Assembly: GCA_902826945.1 (NCBI GenBank)
Contig: CADEGS010000001.1
Location: forward strand, 1-64,000
Source of the DNA: an uncultured bacterium
GTDB lineage: Bacteria; Planctomycetota; UBA1135; GCA-002686595
Length of the DNA stretch: 64,000 bases
Direction of reading: 5' to 3'
In this document: positions 6,309-13,985 of the stretch, piece by piece
Numbering within the stretch: position 1 is the stretch's first letter
Layout: each line of letters starts with the position of its first letter
Program-made: the position numbers and the translations under genes
The notes under the pieces: generated by a model
The model's database searches: none
What the model saw: the letters and a program-made list of their open reading frames with translations, nothing else
What the model was told of the DNA's origin: nothing

Positions 6309-8977
6309 TGCATGTTCGTGATGCCGCCCTTGGTCGTCAGCATCCCGTCCCCGGAGATCGAGGTCATCATGCCCTTGATCTCGGCCTGCATCTGGGCCTC
6401 GCCCTTGACGTTCATGCCCTTGAGCGTGACGCCGGTGTTGTCGATCTTCACGCTCGAGCCGCCGACCTTGAGCTCGATGCTGCTCGTGTCGATCTTGATC
6501 GAGTTGCCGCCGATCTTGAGCTCGATCGACTGCGCGGCCTTCATCTCGCTCTTGCCGGAGTCGATCGAGAGCGCGTGGTTGCCCGTCTTGATCGTGATCG
6601 TCTGGTCGCCCTCGACCGTGATCGTCTGCTTGCCGCTCTCCTTCTCGCCGACCTCGAGCACGTCGTCGTGCTCGACCACGCGCTTGAAGTCGCGCTCGGC
6701 GTGGAAGTAGACCTCCTCCTTGTCCTTCTCGTCGTGGAACGTCAGCTCGTTGAAGTTCTCCTTGCTGCCGCCCGGGAAGGAGCGCGTCATCCACACGGTC
6801 TTGTGCTTCGCGCCCGGCAGCTCGTGGTAGGGCATGTGCAGCTCGTTGTAGAGCGTGCCGGTCACGAGCGGACGGTCCGGGTCGCCCTCGAGGAACGACA
6901 CGACCACCTCCCAGCCGATGCGCGGCAGCGCCATCGCGCCGAAGCCGGCGCCCGCGTGCGGCTGCGCGACGCGGATCCAGCAGGAGCTGTCCTTGTCCTT
7001 GTTCCCCTTGCGGTCCCAGTGGAACTGGACCTTCACGCGGCCGTACTTGTCGGTGTCGACCACGCCCTCCTCCGTCTCCTTGTCGCCGACCACGACGGCC
7101 GTCTGCGGGCCGTGCATGCGCGGCTTGGGCGTGGAGCGCGGCGGGACGTAGGTCACGTCATCGGGGATGCAGGTGAAGACGTTGCGGTAGCCGACGATGC
7201 TCAGGCCGTACTCGGGCAGCTGCTCGGCGTGGTGGCGGATGCCCGTCACCAGCCAGCGCTTCTCCGCCGAGTGCTCGGGGTCGAGCCCCGGCAGCTCCTC
7301 GACCGCGATCGTCATGCCCGGGACCAGGCTGTCGTAGCAGCCGACGGCGTGCACGAAGTGGTGGCCGGCCTCGCGCTCCTGGATGCGCAGGTCCGCGACC
7401 GCCGTGGCCTGGTCGGCGTCGGCGTACAGGCCCGGGTACTCGAAGATCTCCGCCTTGTCCATCTCGGGCATGTCGATGCGCGAGCTCGACTGCCCCTTCA
7501 CCGGCTCGCCGGGCGTGGTGAAGTTCCAGTCGCGCGAGTCGAACTTGCCGGGCAGGAACGACCAGTGGTGGCGCCAGGCGGTGATGCGCGGCTCGTAGTA
7601 GACGTCCCAGGCGAAGCGCAGCGGGTCCTCCGGGCAGCGCACGTACCCGGTCGGCCCGTCGCACAGCATCATCGTGTGCTTCCCCTCCTCGTGCTTGAAG
7701 TAATAGAAGATGCCGTGCTCCTCGAGCAGACGGCTCACGAAGGCGAAGTCCGACTCCATGTACTGCACGCAGTACTCGAGCGTCGGGTGCGAGCGCGTCA
7801 CGCCCTGCAGGTCGTAGTCAGAGAACGAGGCCTCCGAGAAGACCTTCTCGACCACGTCCTTGACGGTGACCTCCTGGAACACGCGGCAGTCCGAGCGCTG
7901 CGTGAGCTTCCACGCCGTCGGCAGCACCGTGGCGTGGTAGCGGCGCTCGCGGTCGCTCGACATCTCGCCGGACAGGAACTGCGTGACGACGCCGCTGAAG
8001 TAGCGCGGCTCGCGGTTCGCGTCGCCGCGCCCCTCCTGGTCGAGGATGCTGAAGGAGACGTCGTGGCCGACGACGTCGGCGGGGTCGATCTCGAGCTCGG
8101 ACGAGCGCAGCTCGAGGTCGTACGCGAACAGGGCCGAGAGGCGCTCCTCGCCGCGTAGCGACTCGAGCGCGAACTCGAGCTCGCCCACCTTCTCGATCGC
8201 CAGCGCGCGCCGCTCCTGGTCGTAGACCTTGGACTCCTGCGGCACCGGCGGCAGGCCGCCGATCAGGGCCGCCTGCAGCGTGCGCGCCGCCTGGCCGCGG
8301 CCCGCGCCCTCGTTCGGGTCGGGCGCGGGCGCCACGTAGTCCGCCACGCCGCGCTCGACCGTGGTCGAGGTCGAGGTGGCCTCCTCCTCGCCGAACTCGG
8401 CGTAGGTGGAGTAGTGCGGACGGTTGTTCTCGTCGAACTCGGCGGCGAAGACGATCGCGCGCTTCCAGGTGAACTCGATCGTGTCGTCCGGCTTGTCGGT
8501 CAGCCCCGCCTGCTTCGGCACCACGCCGATGAAGACCATGCTCAGGAACGGGTAGTCGTCGTCCATCCGACAGCAGTCGATCTGGACGTCGTGCATCACC
8601 GACGTCTGGGCCCACTTCATGATCTCCATGGAGGCCCGGTCGGTCGGCTTGGTGATCGAGAGCGTGTGCGGATCCCGCTCCTTCTCCTGCTCCTGGTCCT
8701 GCTGCGGTTGCCGGTTGCCCGCGGTCGCCTGCGCGCGGCCGTTCGCGCCGCGCCCGGCGCCGGCCTGGGCCTGGCGCGCCTCGCGGCGACCGCGCCGCGC
8801 CACGACCGAGCCGCTGCTGCCGGCCCACTTGTCCTTGCGCGACTCCTCGGCCATCTCGACGTCGAACGACGAGATGCGGATCCAGTCCTTGTGGTAGCGC
8901 GCCGTCGAGTCGCCCTTGATCTCGCCGGGGTCGACCCACCAGTCCTCTTCCTTCCCGATGCTCATGAACGCGGGCAT
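6305..8977 (-). CDS. vgrG: Hcp-VgrG fusion: T6SS spike with an N-terminal tube domain
   Basis: 890 residues in one uninterrupted frame. Residues 1-200 look like an Hcp tube subunit: MSIGKEEDWW and IKGDSTARYHKDWIRISSF at the start, then LSITKPTDRASMEIMKWAQT, the counterpart of the Hcp segment 'KYVDKASPVLMKA'. A basic, Gln-rich insert lies at about 53-101. Residues 265-610 are the gp27-like VgrG base (VVTQFLSG, LEEHGIFYYFKHEE, DSLVPGMTI). Residues 625-712 are the gp5 OB fold (GRVKVQFHWDRKG, WIRVAQPHAGAGFG, VSFLEGDPDRPLVTGTLYN). Residues 745-890 form the repetitive beta-helix needle (TITVEGDQTITIKTGNHALS, SIELKIGGNSIKID). No toxin domain follows the needle. AGGAG sits 8 bases before the ATG. VgrG caps the Hcp tube and punctures the target membrane. 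Confidence 0.93.
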   Translation of the reverse strand: MPAFMSIGKEEDWWVDPGEIKGDSTARYHKDWIRISSFDVEMAEESRKDKWAGSSGSVVARRGRREARQAQAGAGRGANGRAQATAGNRQPQQDQEQEKERDPHTLSITKPTDRASMEIMKWAQTSVMHDVQIDCCRMDDDYPFLSMVFIGVVPKQAGLTDKPDDTIEFTWKRAIVFAAEFDENNRPHYSTYAEFGEEEATSTSTTVERGVADYVAPAPDPNEGAGRGQAARTLQAALIGGLPPVPQESKVYDQERRALAIEKVGELEFALESLRGEERLSALFAYDLELRSSELEIDPADVVGHDVSFSILDQEGRGDANREPRYFSGVVTQFLSGEMSSDRERRYHATVLPTAWKLTQRSDCRVFQEVTVKDVVEKVFSEASFSDYDLQGVTRSHPTLEYCVQYMESDFAFVSRLLEEHGIFYYFKHEEGKHTMMLCDGPTGYVRCPEDPLRFAWDVYYEPRITAWRHHWSFLPGKFDSRDWNFTTPGEPVKGQSSSRIDMPEMDKAEIFEYPGLYADADQATAVADLRIQEREAGHHFVHAVGCYDSLVPGMTIAVEELPGLDPEHSAEKRWLVTGIRHHAEQLPEYGLSIVGYRNVFTCIPDDVTYVPPRSTPKPRMHGPQTAVVVGDKETEEGVVDTDKYGRVKVQFHWDRKGNKDKDSSCWIRVAQPHAGAGFGAMALPRIGWEVVVSFLEGDPDRPLVTGTLYNELHMPYHELPGAKHKTVWMTRSFPGGSKENFNELTFHDEKDKEEVYFHAERDFKRVVEHDDVLEVGEKESGKQTITVEGDQTITIKTGNHALSIDSGKSEMKAAQSIELKIGGNSIKIDTSSIELKVGGSSVKIDNTGVTLKGMNVKGEAQMQAEIKGMMTSISGDGMLTTKGGITNMQ

Positions 8978-9004
8978 GGTGGGCTCCTGGTGCGCGTGGC
9001 CGCG

Positions 9005-9562
9005 TCAGCCGTCCTGGCCGCCGGAACTGCTCGGCACGACGTACTCCATCTCGTTCTGGCCGCCGATGTCCACCGCTCCCTCGGCGGTGATCGGCCGGCG
9101 CAGGATGCGGACCTTCTCGTAGATGTACTTGGTCGTCTCCGTGACGTCGCCGCTCGAGTCGTCGAACGAGAGGCTGCACGAGAAGATCTGCACGCCGGTC
9201 AGCTCGTAGCGCAGGTAGTACCGGCCGCTGGCCAGGCAGTAGTCCACCAGGACGACCTCCTTGCGCAGGCCGTTCCCCTGCTCGTCCTTCGTCGCCAGCC
9301 AGGCCAGCAGGTCGGCCGTCGAGTAGTCCGCGGAGCGCTTGATCGTGATCGGCTCGACGGTGAGCATCGTCCCGACGTGCTCCACCTCGCTCCCGTCGAC
9401 GGCGGCCGCGCTGCTCGCGTCCTTGGTCAGCGTGAACGAGCACGAGTCGATCGGGATCCAGGACGTGTGGTCGTTCTCCTCGCCCGGCTCGGGATCGTAG
9501 CCCCTCAGCGACGAGGAGCCGATGATCTCCGGGACGTTCATCAAGACGGTGATTTCTGCCAT
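9005..9562 (-). CDS. Second Hcp-like type VI tube protein (185 residues)
   Basis: 185 residues, no signal peptide. It starts MAEITVLMNVPEIIGSSSLRG, has the central segment MLTVEPITIKRSADYSTADL, which matches the Hcp position 'V-x-[FI]-x-K-x-x-D-x-[AS]', and ends in a beta-rich region (YELTGVQIFSCSLSFDDSSG, TETTKYIYEKVRI). It differs clearly from the 157-residue Hcp just upstream and from the Hcp domain fused to VgrG. A 12-bp stem-loop separates it from the first hcp, and it lies 27 bases before the vgrG fusion gene. It may form its own rings, mix into the tube, or act as a tube-to-spike connector. The Hcp family assignment rests on these motifs and the context. Confidence 0.78.
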   Translation of the reverse strand: MAEITVLMNVPEIIGSSSLRGYDPEPGEENDHTSWIPIDSCSFTLTKDASSAAAVDGSEVEHVGTMLTVEPITIKRSADYSTADLLAWLATKDEQGNGLRKEVVLVDYCLASGRYYLRYELTGVQIFSCSLSFDDSSGDVTETTKYIYEKVRILRRPITAEGAVDIGGQNEMEYVVPSSSGGQDG

Positions 9563-9619
9563 GGCGACACCGGCTTCCGCGGGACGGACGGGCCGTTCCG
9601 CGTTCGGTCAATGGAGCCG

Positions 9620-9650
9620 AGCCGCGCCGGGGCGGGCGCCCGGCGCGGCT
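9620..9650 (-). terminator. 12-bp stem-loop between hcp and hcp2
   Basis: A perfect inverted repeat: AGCCGCGCCGGG at 9620-9631 pairs with CCCGGCGCGGCT at 9639-9650 around a 7-base loop. It lies 13 bases past the hcp stop in the minus direction. It could act as an attenuator or a 3' stabiliser that keeps hcp mRNA more abundant than the downstream spike mRNA. No U-tract follows. Confidence 0.55.
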
Positions 9651-9663
9651 GCGGGCGTCTGGC

Positions 9664-10137
9664 TCAGGTCACTTCGCCGAGCGCGATGTTGTACTCGAGC
9701 TTCGTCGCCGCGTCGTACTCCACCCCGTTCGGTTGCTTGGTGCGGTACTCGTACTTCACGTACGTGAAGTCGAGGCTCAGCGTCTCGGTCGCCGTGCCCT
9801 CGGAATCCGCGTCGATGTCGAGCTTCGTGAGCAGCGTGTTCTTCAGCGTGAGCTGCAGGTACCAGTCCTGCTCGTCCGTGAAGTGCACGATGACGTCGCG
9901 GCCGTCGCCCTTCAGGTTCCACTTCATGAGGCCCGGGCTGGCCTTGTCCATGGACTTCTTGAGCTGGACGTCCTCGAAGTCCACGTTGGCGCGCGTCCGG
10001 TCCGTCACCTTGCCCATCGTCGTCTGGGTCTCGGGACGGGTGGTCGGGATGGTGCAGCTCTCGCACACGATCCAGTTGATGTGCTTCTTGTGCTGCGCAT
10101 CGCCTTCGATGCCGGAGATCTGGACGAAAACTCCCAT
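9664..10137 (-). CDS. hcp: Hcp, main type VI tube protein (TssD)
   Basis: 157 residues, the usual Hcp length. The family pattern is clear: VFVQISGIEGDAQHKKHINW at the start, DVQLKKSMDKASPGLMKWNL in the middle (classic Hcp signature), and ATETLSLDFTYVKYEYRTK near the end. Hcp hexamer rings stack into the inner tube fired by the sheath. A strong ribosome-binding site (GAGGAGGGA) precedes the ATG at 10137. A hairpin lies between it and clpV (10201-10224) and another behind it (9620-9650), consistent with separately tuned, abundant expression. Confidence 0.95.
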   Translation of the reverse strand: MGVFVQISGIEGDAQHKKHINWIVCESCTIPTTRPETQTTMGKVTDRTRANVDFEDVQLKKSMDKASPGLMKWNLKGDGRDVIVHFTDEQDWYLQLTLKNTLLTKLDIDADSEGTATETLSLDFTYVKYEYRTKQPNGVEYDAATKLEYNIALGEVT

Positions 10138-10200
10138 GGTGGGTCCCTCCTCGGGGGCTCGTTCGCTGGGGTGGTTCTTGAGTGCGTGCCCGCGAGGCCC

Positions 10201-10224
10201 GCCGGCCCGCCCGCGGCGGCCGGC
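10201..10224 (-). terminator. 7-bp stem-loop between clpV and hcp
   Basis: GCCGGCC at 10201-10207 pairs with GGCCGGC at 10218-10224 around a 10-base loop. It is the first structure after the clpV stop (10234) in the minus direction, within the 96-base gap before hcp. It may mark the end of the structural operon or an hcp leader. Evidence is weak because short GC stems are common here. Confidence 0.3.
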
Positions 10225-10233
10225 AGCCCGAGG

Positions 10234-12861
10234 CTACGCGTCGAGAGCGTAAGCGAAGCCCCCGTCGGCCGCAATCGACACCGTCACGCGGCGCACGGCC
10301 TGGCCGTCGGCCATCTTGGCCAGGAACTCGGCCGCCATCTCGGGCAGGACCGTGCCGTTCAGGATGTGGTCGATGTTCCGCGCGCCCGACTCGACCTCGG
10401 TGCAGCGCTGCGCGATGGCGTCGATGACGGTCGGGTCGTAAGTCATCTCGGCCGTGTAGTTCTCGCGCACGCGCCGCACGATCTTGTCGAGCTTGAGCCG
10501 GCAGATGCCCTTGATGACCTCGTCGGAGAGCGGGAAGTACGGCAGCACGGTCAGGCGCCCGAGGAAGGCCGGCTTGAAGGTGCGCAGGAGCTCGGGGCGC
10601 AGCGCCTCCGCCATGCCGGACGCGTCGGGGATCGTCTCGGGGTCGGCGATCAGCGACATGATCGTCTCCGTCCCCGCGTTGGTCGTCATCAGGATGATCG
10701 TGTTGCGGAAGTCGATGTCGCGGCCCTCGCCGTCGCGCAGCGAGCCCTTGTCGAACACCTGGTAGAAGATGTCCTGCACGCCCGGGTGCGCCTTCTCCAG
10801 CTCGTCGAGCAGGACGACGCTGTAGGGCTTGCGCCGCACGGCCTCGGTCAGGATGCCGCCCTCGCCGTAGCCGACGTAGCCCGGCGGCGAGCCCATGAGG
10901 AGCGACACCTTGTGCTCCTCCTTGAACTCGGACATGTTGATGACGGTCATGTTCTGCTCGCCGCCGTAGAGCAGCTCGGCCAGCGTCGCGGCGGTCTCGG
11001 TCTTGCCGACGCCGCTCGTGCCGACCAGCAGGAACACGCCGATCGGGCGGCGCGGATCGGTCAGGTTGGCGCGGCTCGTGCGCACGCTCTGCGCCAGCGC
11101 GTCGAGCGCGTGGTCCTGCCCGACGACGCGCTCCTTCATGCGCTCGCCGAGCGTCAGGATCGTGCGGATCTCGTCCGAGACCATGCGCCCTACCGGGATG
11201 CCGGTCCAGTTCGAGATCACCTCGGCGATGGCCTGCGCGTCCACCCACGGGTGCACCAGCGGCGACTCGCCCTGCAGCCCGCGCAGCTCGGCCAGGCGCG
11301 CGCGCAGCGCCGTGCGCGGCCCCTCCAGCGCGGCCTCGTCCTGGCCGTCCTGCTCGAGGCGATCGCGCAGCTCGCCGATCTCGCGCACCAGCGCGCGCTC
11401 GCGCTCCCAGCGCTGCTGCAGCGTCGCCAGGCGCTCCTCGGCCGAGCGCCGCTCGCCCTCCAGCGCCTCGCGCTCGCCCTCGTCCTTCGCGCCCGTCGCG
11501 CGCTCGCGCGCCAGCATGCGCAGGGCCGTGTCCACGCGCACGATGTCGCGCTGGCAGTCCTCGATCGCGGCCGGCGTGGCCGACTGGCTGAGCGCGACGC
11601 GCGCGCAGGCCGTGTCGAGCACGCTGACGGACTTGTCGGGCAGCTGGCGCCCCGACAGGTAGCGGCTGGAGAGGCGCACCGAGTCGCGCACGGCGTCGTC
11701 GGTCACGCGCACCTTGTGGTGCTTCTCCATCATGCCCACCAGGCCGCGCATGATCTGCGTGGCGACCGGCTCGGAGGGCTCCTCGACCTTCACGACCTGG
11801 AAGCGGCGGGTGAGCGCCGCGTCGCGCTCGAAGAACTTCTTGTACTCGGCCCAGGTCGTGGCGGCGACGGTGCGCAGCTCGCCGCGCGCCAGCGCCGGCT
11901 TGAGCAGGTTGGCCGCGTCGCCCTGCCCCGCCGAGCCGCCCGCGCCGATCAGCGTGTGCGCCTCGTCGATGAACAGGATCACCGGCTGGGCCGAGTTCTT
12001 GACCTCGGCGATGACGCCCTTGAGCCGGTTCTCGAACTCGCCCTTGACGCCCGCGCCGGCCTGCAGGAGCGCCAGGTCGAGCGAGCGGATCGTCACGTTC
12101 TTCAGCGGCTCGGGCACGTCGCCCGCGGCGATGCGCAGCGCGAAGCCCTCGACGACGGCCGTCTTGCCCACGCCGGCCTCGCCGGTGAGGATCGGGTTGT
12201 TCTGGCGCCGCCGCGTCAGGATGTCGATCACCTGGCGGATCTCGGCGTCGCGCCCCAGCACGGGGTCGATCTTCCCCTCGCGCGCCTGCGCGGTCAGGTC
12301 GACGGTGAACTGGTCGAGCGGCCCGCCCGAGCGCGGCCGCGCCGCGCCGCCGTCGCCTGCGCCCGCCGCGCCCTTGGTCGCCGCCGCGGCGCCCTCGACC
12401 GACGAGGCGGTGATCTTCGCGAGCTCGTTGCGCAGCGCGTCGAGCGGGATCTTCTCGAAGAGGCGGCTCGACTCGATCGCCTGGCGCGCCAGCACGTCCT
12501 TCGAGAGCAGCGCCACGAGCACGTGCCCGCTGCGCGCCTGCGGCGCGTCGTAGTCCAGGGACGCGATCAGCCACGCCTCGCGCGCCAGGTCCACCAGCGA
12601 GGGCGAGAGCGCCGGCGGCCGCGCATTGCCGGTCTTCAGCCGGTCGAGCGCGCGCGTCAGGTCGGCCATCAGCGCACCCGCGTCGACGTCGTAGTGGCGC
12701 AGCACGACGCGCAGGTCGGAGCCCTCGACGTCGAGCAGCTTCGCGAGCCAGTGCTCGATCTCGACGTTGTAGTGCGTGCGCGAGAGGCAGAACCCCGCCG
12801 CCCCCTCCATGGCGCTGCGGCAGGTCTCGTCCAGCTTTCCGATCAGGGAACGGAGGTTCAT
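10234..12861 (-). CDS. clpV: ClpV/TssH, AAA+ ATPase that recycles the T6SS sheath
   Basis: 875 residues, the usual ClpV length. Residues 1-150 form the Clp N domain, which in ClpV binds the sheath (SAMEGAAGFCLSRTHYNVEIEH is typical of ClpV). AAA domain 1 has Walker A GEAGVGKT at 227-234 and Walker B LFIDEAH near 297-303. A coiled-coil middle region spans about 430-530. AAA domain 2 has Walker A GTSGVGKT at 614-621 and the segment MGSPPGYVGYGEGG. It pulls apart the contracted TssBC sheath with ATP. The ATG at 12861 overlaps the tssG stop (ATGA), so it is coupled to the baseplate genes. Confidence 0.97.
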   Translation of the reverse strand: MNLRSLIGKLDETCRSAMEGAAGFCLSRTHYNVEIEHWLAKLLDVEGSDLRVVLRHYDVDAGALMADLTRALDRLKTGNARPPALSPSLVDLAREAWLIASLDYDAPQARSGHVLVALLSKDVLARQAIESSRLFEKIPLDALRNELAKITASSVEGAAAATKGAAGAGDGGAARPRSGGPLDQFTVDLTAQAREGKIDPVLGRDAEIRQVIDILTRRRQNNPILTGEAGVGKTAVVEGFALRIAAGDVPEPLKNVTIRSLDLALLQAGAGVKGEFENRLKGVIAEVKNSAQPVILFIDEAHTLIGAGGSAGQGDAANLLKPALARGELRTVAATTWAEYKKFFERDAALTRRFQVVKVEEPSEPVATQIMRGLVGMMEKHHKVRVTDDAVRDSVRLSSRYLSGRQLPDKSVSVLDTACARVALSQSATPAAIEDCQRDIVRVDTALRMLARERATGAKDEGEREALEGERRSAEERLATLQQRWERERALVREIGELRDRLEQDGQDEAALEGPRTALRARLAELRGLQGESPLVHPWVDAQAIAEVISNWTGIPVGRMVSDEIRTILTLGERMKERVVGQDHALDALAQSVRTSRANLTDPRRPIGVFLLVGTSGVGKTETAATLAELLYGGEQNMTVINMSEFKEEHKVSLLMGSPPGYVGYGEGGILTEAVRRKPYSVVLLDELEKAHPGVQDIFYQVFDKGSLRDGEGRDIDFRNTIILMTTNAGTETIMSLIADPETIPDASGMAEALRPELLRTFKPAFLGRLTVLPYFPLSDEVIKGICRLKLDKIVRRVRENYTAEMTYDPTVIDAIAQRCTEVESGARNIDHILNGTVLPEMAAEFLAKMADGQAVRRVTVSIAADGGFAYALDA

Positions 12862-13985
12862 CGGGTGGTGGCGGGCTGGGTCTCGGTCCGGTGTCCGGCG
12901 CGCGCCCCCGGGCTGGGTCCGGCGGCTCCGGGCGCGGGTGAGACTACCCGCAGGTCGGGCCCGGCGGGATCACCCCATCCGAGCCACGCGTCGCGTCCGA
13001 GCTGCTGGTCGCCGCCCAGGCGCAGCGCGGCCGGCGCGTCGGGCGCCAGCTGCCATACGAGTTCGCATTCGATGAGCGGGCCCAGGTAGGCGCGCAGCAT
13101 GCGCCACAGGAACGCCACGGGCTCGCCGCCCGGCCACAGCCGGCGGAAGCGCGCGCGGTCGAGCGGGCCGACGATCACGCGCACGCACGAGTCCACCGAC
13201 CACACGCGCGCGCCGAGCGCGGTCACGTCGCCGAGCTGCGCGGTGAGCCCCGCGCCCGGGCCGCTCCCCAGGCGGCTCTGCGCGTCGCGGTCGAGCTCGA
13301 TCCAGCGCCCGACGAAGCCCTCGACCGCGGCCGGCACGCCCAGGAGCTCGGCCACCAGCGTGCGCAGCCCGTGCGCCGAGCGCCGGCGGTTCGAGAAGAG
13401 CCCGGCGAAGTGCGCCTGCGCCAGCTCGGCGGCCAGGACGGCGCGCTCGCGCGGCCGCGGCAGCAGGCCGACGAGGGCCAGCACCGCGCCCAGCGCGGGG
13501 TCCACGTGGCCGCGCTCGTGCTCGGCCGCGTCGAGGCCCGCCTCGAGCCGGTACTTGCGGGCCGCGCGGTAGAAGAAGGCCACCGTGCGCCCCTCGAGCG
13601 CCGCCAGGAAGTCGCGCAGCGAGGCGTCCTTCGCGTGCTCGCGCCGCAGCGCCATCTCGGTGTAGTGCGTGGGCAGCGTGCCGGACGTGCCCGCCAGCCC
13701 GACGAACGAGACGCGCACCTCGTAGAGCGCCTCGTCGCCCTCGCCGCGCTCCTCGATGGCGGCGATCGGCCGCGCCGGGAAGGCCAGGGTCAGCGCGGCG
13801 CGGAAGGCGAGGCCGACCTCGGCCGGCGAGTGGTCGTGGCCGACCTGGCGCGGCGTGCGGCGCCGGCGCCGGCGCGCGACGTGCGCCTCGAGCACCGCCA
13901 CGGCGCGGGCGAAGTCGAAGGTCGCCGGCTCGCGCAGCAGGAGCTCGATCAGAGCAGGATGCGGCTGCCGCTTCGCGGTGCCCAT
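12858..13985 (-). CDS. tssG: TssG, T6SS baseplate component (ImpH/VasB)
   Basis: 375 residues from the ATG at 13985 (MGTAKRQPHPALIELLLREP), overlapping tssF by 37 bases. It shows the TssG pattern: a short N-terminal 'LLREPATFDFARAVAVLE' segment, then FVGLAGTSGTLPTHYTEM near residues 93-110, one of the most conserved stretches of the family, then FRDFL-type and FYRAARKYR segments. LFSNRRRSAHGLRTLVAELLG is also characteristic. TssG joins TssF, TssE and TssK in the baseplate wedge around VgrG. The last residues are Pro/Gly/Ala-rich and probably disordered. Confidence 0.92.
   Translation of the reverse strand: MGTAKRQPHPALIELLLREPATFDFARAVAVLEAHVARRRRRRTPRQVGHDHSPAEVGLAFRAALTLAFPARPIAAIEERGEGDEALYEVRVSFVGLAGTSGTLPTHYTEMALRREHAKDASLRDFLAALEGRTVAFFYRAARKYRLEAGLDAAEHERGHVDPALGAVLALVGLLPRPRERAVLAAELAQAHFAGLFSNRRRSAHGLRTLVAELLGVPAAVEGFVGRWIELDRDAQSRLGSGPGAGLTAQLGDVTALGARVWSVDSCVRVIVGPLDRARFRRLWPGGEPVAFLWRMLRAYLGPLIECELVWQLAPDAPAALRLGGDQQLGRDAWLGWGDPAGPDLRVVSPAPGAAGPSPGARAGHRTETQPATTR

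Noticed and set aside
8717..8830. Frameshift or gene boundary in the basic Gln-rich insert of the Hcp-VgrG fusion
   Set aside because: The frame is continuous, and Hcp-like sequence continues on both sides of the insert.
10138..10233. Sigma-54-type promoter (TGGCACG-N4-TTGC) before hcp
   Set aside because: Only GGGCACG was found, without the matching TTGC element at the right spacing.
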